From Bacillota bacterium (GTDB lineage Bacteria > Bacillota > JADQBR01): a DNA stretch of 53,303 nucleotides. This document shows, one piece after another, positions 1 to 7,533 of the stretch (positions are counted from its first letter, which is position 1; every line of letters begins with the position of its first letter). The notes under the pieces are model-generated. The model was not told the origin of the DNA and searched no databases. It saw only the letters and a list, made by a program, of their open reading frames with translations. The stretch spans positions 1-53,303 of the forward strand of contig JADQBR010000132.1 in the NCBI GenBank assembly GCA_016278515.1. The letters are read 5' to 3'. A program made the position numbers and the translations under genes.

Positions 1-337
1 ATATTGGGGGTTTTTACAGGATATGGTGGGCATTTAAACTTGCAATTTATATTATTATTTTTGGACTGTGCCAGAGCGGCAAATGATTTGCCGTTTGCTT
101 ATAGCTGAACAAAGCATCCTTGCGAAAAGGGCTGGAGATAGAGTTCCCAGTCTTTTTTTCTATTTTGAAAAAGTCGGAGTATAGCTGAGGCGCTATATAA
201 AGTATAGGCAGGTTTTAAAACTATTCTAATTGATTAAGTTTAAAGGGTTTTGCGTACAAAGTTTAAATATATCTGTAAGTTGAGATAACTGGAGAGCAGC
301 TTTTGGAGCTAGAAAAATTTCGGGAGGTGATCTTGTT
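1..337. other. Intergenic region upstream of the racemase gene
   Basis: No gene is seen here. It contains a short dyad GGCAAATGATTTGCC at 78-92 that could be an operator. It also has a weak terminator-like element: a CTGG/CCAG stem at 132-150 followed by seven T at 153-159, probably ending a gene left of the window. The ribosome binding site GGGAGGTGA at 322-330 serves the TTG start at 338. The dyad also has GG-N10-GC spacing like a sigma-54 promoter, but the palindrome explains it equally well. Confidence 0.4.
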
Positions 338-1177
338 TTGAATGAAGGTTTTATTGGGATATTTGATTCCGGAATCGGAGGATTTTCGGTTGCGAAAGAA
401 TTAATGCATCAGTTACCATATGAAAGACTGCTGTATTTCGGCGATACCGGCCGCAGACCTTATGGCCCTCAATCTTTGACCACCATCAAATCCTATGTAA
501 TGGATATTTCTAACTTTTTAATTGATAATAAGGCAAAAATAATTGTAATTGCCTGTAACACCGCCAGTACAGCCGGAGAATTAGAAGCAAGAGTGGCATT
601 TCCTAACGTTCCAGTGATTGGTATGGTTGAGGCCGGGGTTCGGAGCAGCTTGCAGTATAGCACAGGAAAAAAAATTGCTGTTTTGGGGACTAAAGGAACT
701 GTTGAGAGTGGTGTTTTCGAAAGGCGATTTAATGAAATAGACCCTTCTATCGAGGTCATATCTATTGCGACTGAAGACCTGCTTAGAATGGCCGAGCTGG
801 GTGGAGAGGTAGGAGGATTTGCCAAAGAACATATCTATTCTCTGGCTAAAACAGCTGTGGATCAGGCTGTGGACTTTGGTGCTGATGTGTTGTTGTTAGC
901 GTGCACTGACTTTACGTGTATTGATTATATAATGGAGGAAGCAGTGGCGGCGCGAGCAAGAATCGTCGATCCTGCTAAAGAAACGGCTTTGCAAGTTAAA
1001 CATCTCCTTGAAAAGACCGGCTTTACAAGCAATTCGGAGGCAATACCGGACCACAAATTTTTTATTTCCGGTCAGGATGTCAAAGAATTCAATTCATTTG
1101 GCAGTCAATTTCTTGGTTTTAAAATAGCTGCAACTAAGGTTACTTTAGATAAAAACAGGAGGTATCATTATATATGA
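338..1177 (+). CDS. murI: Glutamate racemase family protein (Asp/Glu racemase superfamily)
   Basis: A 279-residue protein of normal glutamate racemase length. The N-terminal FDSGIGG motif, GDTGRRPYGPQS (canonical GDTxxxPYG), and the first catalytic cysteine in ACNTAS are all present. The second catalytic motif, normally GCTHYP, reads ACTDFTCI here: the cysteine is kept but histidine is replaced by aspartate. The start is TTG at 338 with GGGAGGTGA 7 bases upstream. The stop overlaps the next gene by four bases (ATGA), so it is co-transcribed with an aminotransferase. Glutamate racemase supplies D-glutamate for peptidoglycan. Given the altered motif and the amino-acid-metabolism neighbours, a racemase for another amino acid such as aspartate is possible. 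Family assignment is firm, substrate is not. Confidence 0.75.
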   Translation: MNEGFIGIFDSGIGGFSVAKELMHQLPYERLLYFGDTGRRPYGPQSLTTIKSYVMDISNFLIDNKAKIIVIACNTASTAGELEARVAFPNVPVIGMVEAGVRSSLQYSTGKKIAVLGTKGTVESGVFERRFNEIDPSIEVISIATEDLLRMAELGGEVGGFAKEHIYSLAKTAVDQAVDFGADVLLLACTDFTCIDYIMEEAVAARARIVDPAKETALQVKHLLEKTGFTSNSEAIPDHKFFISGQDVKEFNSFGSQFLGFKIAATKVTLDKNRRYHYI

Positions 1178-2340
1178 ACAAAAATCATGTTGCTGATCGC
1201 ATGAAGTCTATCCCTTTTTCCGGGATTAGAAAAGTTTTTGAGGAAGTGAACCAGTTAACATCTCAAGGGAAGGACATAATTAACCTATGCATTGGCCGAC
1301 CAAACTTTGATACTCCGAAACATATAAAAGAAGCGGCCAAACAGGCTCTGGATCAACAACTGGTACATTACACATCTAACTATGGATTAGAAGAACTCAG
1401 GGAAGCAATCTGTCAAAAGTTGCAACGAGATAATTCGCTGTCAGTTAGCCCTTCGGAAGTGATAGTTACTGTTGGTGCCGGTGAGGCAATTTCTATTGCG
1501 ATGACGGCAGTGCTTGACCCTGGGGATGAAGTAATTATACCAAATCCAACTTGGCCCCACTATCGTGCAGTTGCCAATCTAATAGGGGCAATACCGGTTG
1601 ATGCACCGTTGAAAGAAGAAAATAATTTCGTTCTGCATCCTGACGATTTACAGAAAATAATTACTCCAAAAACTAAGATGTTGGTGCTAAACACTCCGAC
1701 TAACCCGGCGGGAAGTATTTATGATGAGGAAGCGTTAAAAGCAATAGCCGATATAGCGATTGAAAACGATATTATAGTTTTGAGTGATGAAATCTATGAA
1801 TACTTAATATATGAAGGGAAGCACATCAGTACTGCAACACTTCCGGGTATGAAAAATAGGACCATAACAGTTAATGGTTTTTCTAAAGCTTATTCTATGA
1901 CCGGTTGGCGGTTGGGATATGTTACTGCAGGGCCGGAAATAATGTCGGCAATGATTCGGGTGCATCAGTACACGGTCACGTGTGCTACTTCATTTGCACA
2001 GGCAGGTGGTATCGCCGCTCTCACAGGTTCCCAGGAGTGCGTAGTATCTATGCGACAGGCATTTGATTCGCGGCGCAAAATGGTGGTATCTAGACTGGAG
2101 TCTATTCCTGGGGTTAGCTGTGCTAACCCTCGCGGGGCATTCTATGCATTTCCCGGCATCAAAGAATTAGGACTTAGTTCTGAAGAGGCTGCAAGACGTT
2201 TGTTAGATAACGGCGTGGCAGTAGTACCTGGAACTGCTTTTGGGCCAAATGGGGCAGGCTATTTCCGTATCTCGTTTGCAAGTTCTTACGAAATTCTTGA
2301 GCAGGCCATGGATAAAATAGAGGAAACGTTTAAAGGGTGA
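1174..2340 (+). CDS. Class I/II aminotransferase (aspartate aminotransferase-like)
   Basis: A 388-residue PLP-dependent fold-type I aminotransferase. Visible hallmarks are the N-terminal INLCIGRPNFDTP segment, NTPTNPAGSIY with the conserved asparagine, LSDEIYEYL with the PLP-contacting Asp and Tyr, the PLP-lysine motif SKAYSMTGWRLGY, and a C-terminal FRISFASS containing the substrate-carboxylate arginine. The length is typical for the AspC/AraT family. ATG at 1174 overlaps the racemase stop and is preceded by ACAGGAGG. It moves an amino group between an amino acid and 2-oxoglutarate or similar. The donor cannot be read from sequence. The neighbouring homoserine dehydrogenase-like gene suggests aspartate-family or threonine-type metabolism. 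Confidence 0.85.
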   Translation: MNKNHVADRMKSIPFSGIRKVFEEVNQLTSQGKDIINLCIGRPNFDTPKHIKEAAKQALDQQLVHYTSNYGLEELREAICQKLQRDNSLSVSPSEVIVTVGAGEAISIAMTAVLDPGDEVIIPNPTWPHYRAVANLIGAIPVDAPLKEENNFVLHPDDLQKIITPKTKMLVLNTPTNPAGSIYDEEALKAIADIAIENDIIVLSDEIYEYLIYEGKHISTATLPGMKNRTITVNGFSKAYSMTGWRLGYVTAGPEIMSAMIRVHQYTVTCATSFAQAGGIAALTGSQECVVSMRQAFDSRRKMVVSRLESIPGVSCANPRGAFYAFPGIKELGLSSEEAARRLLDNGVAVVPGTAFGPNGAGYFRISFASSYEILEQAMDKIEETFKG

Positions 2341-3389
2341 TGGATATGAAAAATATTTCTATTTGCCTGGCAGGCCTGGGCAATGTTGGCAGTCAATTTA
2401 TCAAGCTTCTACAAGAACGGCAGGATTTAATCAAATCTAAATACGGTTTCGTCCTCGAAATTAACGCTGTGGCTTTGAGGTCCGGTGGAATTATTTCGTC
2501 TGCGCCCTTGGACCTTAATCTACTGCTTGAGCTTAGTCATAAGGGAAAATTAGAGCTTTACCCTGGCTGGGGAAGCAACATTAAGGGTTATCAAGTCGTT
2601 TCAGAGTCTGCTGTTGACATTTTATTGGACGGGACACCGACAAACTTAAAGACAGGCGAGCCAAGTTTAACATACTTAAAAACTGCTTTAGCAAAAGGGA
2701 TGCACGTTGTCACCTTAGCCAAAGGCGGGCTGGTTCTGGACTTTAATAATCTCAAGGATTTGGCCAGGAAAAATGGAGTTGAAATAAGGTATTCCGGGGC
2801 TACGGCTGCCGCTCTACCTACCATTGATATAGCGAATTACTGCCTAGCCGGTGTCTCTGTTACGGAAATAATGGGTATCTTAAATGGAACATCCAACTAT
2901 GTTTTGACAAAAATGACTGAAGAAGGAATGACCTTTGAGGCTGCTTTAAAGGAAGCTCAGGTTTTGGGAATTGCTGAACCGCAGCCTGAGCTTGACGTTG
3001 GCGGCTGGGACACGGCGGCTAAAATACTGATACTAAGTAATGAAATATTCGGCATCGACTTAACGTTAGAAGATATTTCCGTAACAGGAATAACACATGT
3101 TACACTTAGTATGATTGAAGAGGCAAAGAAACAGGGAGAGGTTATTAAGCTAGTTGGGGAGAGCCGATTAGTTCAGGGTGGTCGATCTAAAGACAAACCC
3201 AATGTAGAGGTTATGGTTGGTCCACAAACTCTTCCGAATGATCATACGCTTGCCGGTGTTAAGAACACAACAAAAGCGATCTATTTTAATACCGATACTA
3301 TGGGTGAATTAAGCGTAATTGGGGGTAAATCAGATCCCAGGGCAGCGGCGGCAGCGGCATTAAAAGATATTATAAATCTGGCAAGGTAG
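2340..3389 (+). CDS. hom: Homoserine dehydrogenase-like NAD(P)-dependent oxidoreductase
   Basis: About 349 residues, lacking the C-terminal ACT domain of full-length homoserine dehydrogenases. There is an N-terminal Rossmann motif (LAGLGNVGSQF). The catalytic half has GILNGTSNYVLTKM, then LGIAEPQPELDVGGWDTAAK, matching the canonical GILNGTTNYILT and DVxGxDxAxK pattern with the catalytic Asp and Lys retained. The usual TANK segment is changed to TLAKGG, and AEADP to AEPQP, so the substrate may differ from homoserine. The start is ATG 2340, overlapping the previous TGA; GTG 2337 and ATG 2346 are alternatives. The gene is translationally coupled to the aminotransferase. Known family reaction: aspartate semialdehyde to or from homoserine. 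Confidence 0.75.
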   Translation: MDMKNISICLAGLGNVGSQFIKLLQERQDLIKSKYGFVLEINAVALRSGGIISSAPLDLNLLLELSHKGKLELYPGWGSNIKGYQVVSESAVDILLDGTPTNLKTGEPSLTYLKTALAKGMHVVTLAKGGLVLDFNNLKDLARKNGVEIRYSGATAAALPTIDIANYCLAGVSVTEIMGILNGTSNYVLTKMTEEGMTFEAALKEAQVLGIAEPQPELDVGGWDTAAKILILSNEIFGIDLTLEDISVTGITHVTLSMIEEAKKQGEVIKLVGESRLVQGGRSKDKPNVEVMVGPQTLPNDHTLAGVKNTTKAIYFNTDTMGELSVIGGKSDPRAAAAAALKDIINLAR

Positions 3390-3405
3390 TGGAAAGGGGT
3401 GTAAT

Positions 3406-4419
3406 ATGCTGTTTGAATTATCACGGTCCAGCGGATTGCCGCTTTCCGTACAGCTTCATAATCAAATAAAAATGCTCATTTTAAGTGGTCGCTGGAAAAA
3501 TGGTAGAAAACTACCTACTGAAAGAGAACTGTCCCAGCGGTTAAAGATCAGCCGCGCTACAGTAACCAAGGTTTACAAAGTATTAGAGCAGGATGGCTAT
3601 ATAAGTTCCCAGCAAGGGCGGGGCACCTTCATATCTTTTGCTATTCCGGCAGACGCAGTTGCTCCTGCTTATTCTATGGTAGAAATGGCTAGTGATATTT
3701 GGGACCAGGTAGATTACTGCGGCTTTACCCATATGGAATTCTTGAAGGTTATGTGGGAAACACTCCAGGAAAAAAGAAAGAACCAACTGGAAGAATTGGT
3801 AATTACCTTTATTGAATGCAACAGTGAGCTTTTAAATTATAATGCTCAACATATTGAAGAAGCCACTGGTTATGATATTAGCCCAATTTTAATCCAAGAT
3901 ATAAGACGGGCAGACCCGGCCTCGGTACAGCGGGTAAGGCGTGCGGATTTAGTGCTTACTACGGACTTTCATATAAACGAAATAAAAAACCTGCTGGAAG
4001 AACAGCGGCCTTTAGTAGATATTTTTGTTGTCCCGGATGTGGAAACTATCGTGGAAATCAGCCGCTTTTTAAGGGGGGCCGAGGTAGCTTTGGTCTGTAA
4101 CTCCGCCACAGTGGAGGAATGGGTGCAGAAGTGCATTTTGCAGGCAGGCATTAAGGACCTCAAAATAACAGCCACTTTCTCTAGGGATATGGCTGCGGTC
4201 GGCGAGTTTCTGAAAGGTAAAAAGTACGTTATCGTTACACCATTGCGCTATAAGGAAGTTCATCCGCTTTGCGACCCTGATGCAGAGGTGGTGGAATTCA
4301 ATTACCGCCCAGATCAGGGTTCCATTAGGCTGATAGCGCGGTTAGTGGAAGAGATACAACAACAGAAGCAGGAGAAATTGCAAACCGAAACCCCTGATTT
4401 TGTGCTATTTGATCAGTAG
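3406..4419 (+). CDS. GntR-family transcriptional regulator
   Basis: A 337-residue protein with an N-terminal winged helix of about 75 residues. The LPTERELSQRLKISRATV helix-turn-helix and GYISSQQGRGTF wing are classical GntR features (YtrA/HutC-like start). The remaining roughly 250 residues contain repeated hydrophobic strand-helix units (for example VDIFVVPDVETI and KKYVIVTPLRY) suggesting a periplasmic-binding-like effector domain, but I cannot assign it to a named family. ATG at 3406 follows GAAAGGGGTG. It lies 16 bases after the homoserine dehydrogenase-like gene and probably regulates the four-gene unit 338-4419. A copy of its last codons is found decayed at 37021-37046. Confidence 0.8.
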   Translation: MLFELSRSSGLPLSVQLHNQIKMLILSGRWKNGRKLPTERELSQRLKISRATVTKVYKVLEQDGYISSQQGRGTFISFAIPADAVAPAYSMVEMASDIWDQVDYCGFTHMEFLKVMWETLQEKRKNQLEELVITFIECNSELLNYNAQHIEEATGYDISPILIQDIRRADPASVQRVRRADLVLTTDFHINEIKNLLEEQRPLVDIFVVPDVETIVEISRFLRGAEVALVCNSATVEEWVQKCILQAGIKDLKITATFSRDMAAVGEFLKGKKYVIVTPLRYKEVHPLCDPDAEVVEFNYRPDQGSIRLIARLVEEIQQQKQEKLQTETPDFVLFDQ

Positions 4420-4462
4420 ATTGCGTTAGTGAAACACTTACTAAGAAAGGGGATAACTGTTG

Positions 4463-4585
4463 ATGAAATTGGCTAACACACCGAACAATCCGTCTGGAGC
4501 CATGTACAGCCGCAGCGAATTGCAGGCTATTGCGGACGTGCTGGTCAATCATAATGTCGCGGTTCTCCTAAATAGTCCCGGGTAA
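4463..4585 (+). pseudogene. Aminotransferase fragment (40 codons)
   Basis: The short frame from ATG 4463 begins MKLANTPNNPSGAMYSRSEL and continues LQAIADVLVNHNVAVLL. This is the central TPxNPxG block of a class I aminotransferase, equivalent to about residues 170-205 of the intact enzyme at 1174. It then ends at a TAA inside a terminator hairpin. It has its own ribosome-binding-like AAGGGG, but is far too short to function. I infer a remnant of a second aminotransferase gene. Confidence 0.7.
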
Positions 4586-4607
4586 AGTAAAACCGGGACA
4601 TTTTTTT
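4575..4607 (+). terminator. Rho-independent terminator after the GntR gene and aminotransferase remnant
   Basis: Stem GTCCCGG (4575-4581) pairs with CCGGGAC (4593-4599) across an 11-base loop, followed by a run of seven T (4601-4607). This is a typical intrinsic terminator. Confidence 0.8.
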
Positions 4608-4754
4608 ACCCTAAAGGGGGCGCCCAAACTGGCATTTGGTTTGGCAAGCTCTTGTGCTATGAATCTATACATTGTTTGCGGTATTGATGAACATATTTTT
4701 CGGCGTTCAGACACAGAAATTGATCCAGAACGGCGGTAATCAATAAAAACTGTT
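4608..4754. other. Unassigned spacer before the direct repeat
   Basis: No convincing gene is seen. A minus-strand open frame crosses it, but it reads back into the terminator and shows no recognisable family. The direct repeat begins at 4755. Confidence 0.4.
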
Positions 4755-4775
4755 TGTTTAGGAATTAGACAACGT

Positions 4776-4868
4776 GTTAAAAAAAGGAACAAGCTTTGAG
4801 AAAGCTGTTGCAGTTAAGGTCCCGTTTTGGCCTTTAGTAGCTGTTCTTTTTTTGGCATAATTATTGCT
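4776..4868 (+). promoter_or_regulatory. Sigma-54 promoter with upstream half-sites (copy 1)
   Basis: TGGCATAATTATTGCT at 4853-4868 has the -24 GG (4854-4855) and -12 GC (4866-4867) separated by exactly 10 bases. Upstream, GTTAAAAAAAGGAACA (4776-4791) and GGTCCCGTTTTGG (4818-4830) sit 77 and 35 bases before the -24 element. They resemble inverted half-sites also found before the promoter at 45949. I infer a binding site for an AAA+ sigma-54 activator, possibly the one encoded at 43942. Confidence 0.7.
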
Positions 4869-4957
4869 TATCTAATAGTTTAAAATATTGTGATTTATAT
4901 GGAAATAATTTTGGCACATTACATCTAGATATAATTTTGGGAGGTGAAAACTCGTTA

Positions 4958-4975
4958 ATGAAAGCGTGTGAGTGA
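4958..4975 (+). other. Possible five-codon leader ORF (copy 1)
   Basis: GGGAGGTG at 4939-4946 is followed 11 bases later by ATG and the frame MKACE-stop. The same mini-frame is in copy 2 (9769-9786), and as MNACE in the decayed third copy (15053-15070). It may be a leader peptide or just the relic of an older gene start. Confidence 0.25.
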
Positions 4976-5009
4976 AACATGGTTTAAATTTTTGAAGGAG
5001 GTAATTTTA

Positions 5010-6113
5010 ATGGGAGAGAAGAAAGCGGAAATTGGAAAAGTTGCAAACATGGTTGAACCGATGAAACTAGAATTTAGAGAATTTAAAGTTCCGGAGCCTG
5101 GTGAAAATTGTTTAGTGGTGAAAGTAATAAGAACGAACGTATGTGGTTCCGAACTACATATATGGAGAGGAAAGCACCCCACGAAAAGGACCGGTGTATT
5201 AGGACATGAAATGGTGGGTGTAATTGAAAAGATTGGCCCCGGAGTGACAACAGATTTTGCGGATCAACCAATCAAAGTGGGTGACCGAGTAGCTTCAGCT
5301 TATTATAGAACTTGTCTAAAGTGTAAAGCTTGCTTAAGAGGCGACTTCAATAATTGTGAACGAAGTATTGAATTTTGGAACAAAAAGCCAGAAGAATTTC
5401 CTCATTTTCATGGCGCATTTGCGTCTCATTACTACATTCATCCAAATCAATACTTTTATAAAGTTCCTGATAATATACCAGATGTTGTCGCGGCAAGTGC
5501 AAACTGCGCCCTTTCACAAGTTTATTACGGACTTGATAAAGGGGAACTTGCAACAGGCGAAACCGTTGTTATCCAAGGTGCTGGAGGCTTAGGGTTGAAT
5601 GCTGTGGCAGTTGCAAAAGAAAGAGGAGCAATAGTGATCATCATCGACGCCCTTAAATCAAGACTTGAAATGGCAAAACAGTTTGGTGCTGATTATACTA
5701 TTGATTTAACCGAGCACGATACTGTCGAGAAAAGGGCTGAACTTGTACGTTCTTATACCGATGGTGAAGGCGCAGATTTAGGCCTCGAAGTTTCCGGAGT
5801 GCCAGAGGCGTTCGGGGAAGGTATTTATCTTATTCGAAACAATGGCAGATACGTCACAATGGGTAATATTTCACCAGGGAAAGTGATTGATTTTGATCCA
5901 GGTATCCTTACGAGAAAAGCGATTAGGATCATACCCATATTACGCTATAAGCCATGGTATTTAGCAAAAGCCCTGAAATTTCAATCCGCATGTATAGACA
6001 AATATCCTTTTGAAAGCATGATTGATTGTGATTTTTCATTTGAAAATATCGGTGAAGCCCTTGAAAAATCGGCGAGCCGAGAAGTAACGCGGGCCTCGAT
6101 TGTTATTGATTAG
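5010..6113 (+). CDS. Zinc-dependent alcohol dehydrogenase, MDR superfamily (copy 1)
   Basis: A 367-residue medium-chain dehydrogenase. Catalytic zinc ligands are visible as Cys45 (NVCGSELH) and His66-Glu67 (GHE). The structural-zinc lobe has four cysteines at about 102, 105, 108 and 116 (CLKCKACLRGDFNNC). The NAD(P) Rossmann motif is GAGGLGLNAVAVAKERGA. I chose ATG 5010 because AAGGAGGT lies 7 bases upstream; a GTG at 4968 in frame lacks a site. It oxidises or reduces an unknown alcohol/carbonyl. Since it is followed by a TctC binding protein, the substrate may be linked to the carboxylate imported. The second copy at 9821 encodes an identical protein. Confidence 0.85.
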   Translation: MGEKKAEIGKVANMVEPMKLEFREFKVPEPGENCLVVKVIRTNVCGSELHIWRGKHPTKRTGVLGHEMVGVIEKIGPGVTTDFADQPIKVGDRVASAYYRTCLKCKACLRGDFNNCERSIEFWNKKPEEFPHFHGAFASHYYIHPNQYFYKVPDNIPDVVAASANCALSQVYYGLDKGELATGETVVIQGAGGLGLNAVAVAKERGAIVIIIDALKSRLEMAKQFGADYTIDLTEHDTVEKRAELVRSYTDGEGADLGLEVSGVPEAFGEGIYLIRNNGRYVTMGNISPGKVIDFDPGILTRKAIRIIPILRYKPWYLAKALKFQSACIDKYPFESMIDCDFSFENIGEALEKSASREVTRASIVID

Positions 6114-6172
6114 CAGATGAGATACATTGTTAGGCAAACTAGAATATATTTAAAAATTTGGAGGTTAAACTT

Positions 6173-7201
6173 ATGAAGAAAAAAGTAATGGTTTTAACAA
6201 TGCTGGCATTTATGCTTGTGTTTGCGGCTGCTTGCGGTAATAATACCGAAAGTGCATCAGAGCAAAAACCAAAAGCAACGCCTAGTGAAGAAAAAGAAGT
6301 TGCTAAAGACGAACTAAAGTTTCCAGAAAAGCCTGTTACTTTAGTTGTACCTTATGCAGCAGGTGGGGGAACAGATGCAACTGCTAGAGCATTAGCAAAA
6401 GCAGCGGAAGAGTTTTTAGGTCAACCAATAGGCGTTGTGAATAAAACTGGTGGAAATGCAATCGTTGGTATGAGTGAAGTTGCAAATGCAAAACCGGATG
6501 GATATACACTTTTATTCAACACAAGTGAGATTGTAATTCTTCCACATCAAGGTATGTCACCGATTACTTATGAGGATTTCGCACAGATTGCGCAAATAAA
6601 TTTTGACCCATCTGCGTTAACGGTACCAGCAGATGCACCATATAACACATTAGAAGAATTTTTGGCTTATGCTAAAGAAAACCCAGGCAAAATTCGCGTT
6701 GGCGGTTCTGGTACAGGTGGTATTTGGCATTTAGGGTCGGCATCAATTGAAAAAGTTACTGGTGTTAAGTTGAATTATGTTCCATATGACGGTGGTGCGC
6801 CAGCCAAAACTGCATTACTTGGTGGTCATATTGAGGCTGTAACCATTAGTCCAGCAGAAGTTTTGACTCAAGTTAAAGCAGGTGAATTAAAAACATTGGC
6901 AGTGCTTGCTACAGACAGATCAGACTCAATGCCTGATGTACCTACGTTTAATGAAGCGGGTTATGATGTTGCCGTCGGTGTTTGGAGAGGAATCGATGCT
7001 CCTGCCGGTACGCCAGCTGAAGTCATTGAAAAGCTTCAAGAAGCATTTTTGAAAGCTGCCAAAGAACAAGAATTTATAACCTTTATGGAAAACAATGGTC
7101 TTGGGATCGTATTGAAAGGTTCAGAGGATTATCACAAGATGGTTAAAAAAGACAATGATTTTTACAAAGAGTTGCTAGGTGAGCTTGGTTTGTCAAATTA
7201 A
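6173..7201 (+). CDS. tctC: TctC/Bug-family solute-binding lipoprotein (copy 1)
   Basis: A 342-residue extracytoplasmic binding protein of the tripartite tricarboxylate transporter family. The N-terminus is MKKKVMVLTMLAFML with lipobox FAAAC, so it should be lipid-anchored outside the membrane. The mature part opens with FPEKPVTLVVPYAAGGGTDATARA, the signature ligand-binding region of this family, split here as FPEKPVTLVVPYAAGGGTD and the following helix. ATG 6173 has TTGGAGG upstream; the GTG at 6158 is in frame but precedes no site. In this copy tctB and tctA do not follow, so the protein would have to work with the permease encoded after copy 2. Ligand is a carboxylate, identity unknown. 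Confidence 0.85.
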   Translation: MKKKVMVLTMLAFMLVFAAACGNNTESASEQKPKATPSEEKEVAKDELKFPEKPVTLVVPYAAGGGTDATARALAKAAEEFLGQPIGVVNKTGGNAIVGMSEVANAKPDGYTLLFNTSEIVILPHQGMSPITYEDFAQIAQINFDPSALTVPADAPYNTLEEFLAYAKENPGKIRVGGSGTGGIWHLGSASIEKVTGVKLNYVPYDGGAPAKTALLGGHIEAVTISPAEVLTQVKAGELKTLAVLATDRSDSMPDVPTFNEAGYDVAVGVWRGIDAPAGTPAEVIEKLQEAFLKAAKEQEFITFMENNGLGIVLKGSEDYHKMVKKDNDFYKELLGELGLSN

Positions 7202-7227
7202 CATTACCATAAATTAAGCATAATTCC

Positions 7228-7259
7228 ATACAGAGAATTGCTGCTGCAATTCTCTGTAT
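7228..7259 (+). terminator. Perfect hairpin after tctC (copy 1)
   Basis: ATACAGAGAATTGC (7228-7241) pairs perfectly with GCAATTCTCTGTAT (7246-7259) over a TGCT loop, followed by TCCTTTT. In copy 2 the same hairpin sits between tctC and tctB, so it probably acts as an attenuator or mRNA stabiliser giving more binding protein than permease. In copy 1 it is the probable end of the transcript. Confidence 0.75.
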
Positions 7260-7267
7260 TCCTTTTA

Positions 7268-7533
7268 GAAAAGTTTGAAGTGCAATAGTAAACGAATATG
7301 GATGTTACCCCTACACTGATGGGGATTTAACTGAAACCGTCATAAGTATGTGCGTTTGGAGGCTTTGAATAGTGAGCTATTGCTGAATGTGGCAATACAC
7401 AAAAATGTATTAAGGCTTGCTCCAAACAGATGCCGTTGCGCCAGGTCATTGACAAAGCAAACAGTGCAATGCTAAAGTTTAAGGTAAAGATTGGCTTAAA
7501 GCCAAGCAACTATTTTTGGAGGTGACTAGGGAG
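7268..7533. other. Spacer between repeat copy 1 and the AOR gene
   Basis: About 265 bases with no recognisable gene or strong promoter. GGAGGTG at 7518-7524 is the ribosome binding site for the AOR start at 7534. Confidence 0.4.

Larger units (their letters stand above)
4755..7267 (+). repeat. Direct repeat copy 1 (2,513 bp; promoter, zinc ADH, TctC, attenuator)
   Basis: By eye, bases 4755-7267 match 9566-12078 base for base at a fixed offset of 4,811. The two encoded ADH proteins and two TctC proteins are identical. Identity stops abruptly at both ends: T versus C just before 4755 and G versus A at 7268. Copy 1 lacks the tctB and tctA genes that follow copy 2. Its absence of divergence suggests a recent duplication or gene conversion. 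Confidence 0.9.

Noticed and set aside
78-92. Possible seventh sigma-54 promoter
   Set aside because: GG-N10-GC spacing is present, but the element is a perfect palindrome, lies 245 bases from the gene, and lacks the T before GGC.
4563-4577. 15-base match TTCTCCTAAATAGTC with 43149-43163
   Set aside because: A match of this length is expected about once by chance in a window this size. Both lie in terminator-like contexts but no wider alignment is convincing.
4568-4792. 74-residue minus-strand open frame
   Set aside because: Reads through the terminator, has no ribosome site, and I recognise no family. Could be old debris but not supported.
5356-5592. Frames inside the ADH gene on both strands, repeated at 10167-10403
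   Set aside because: Shadows of the ADH coding sequence; duplicated only because the whole segment is.
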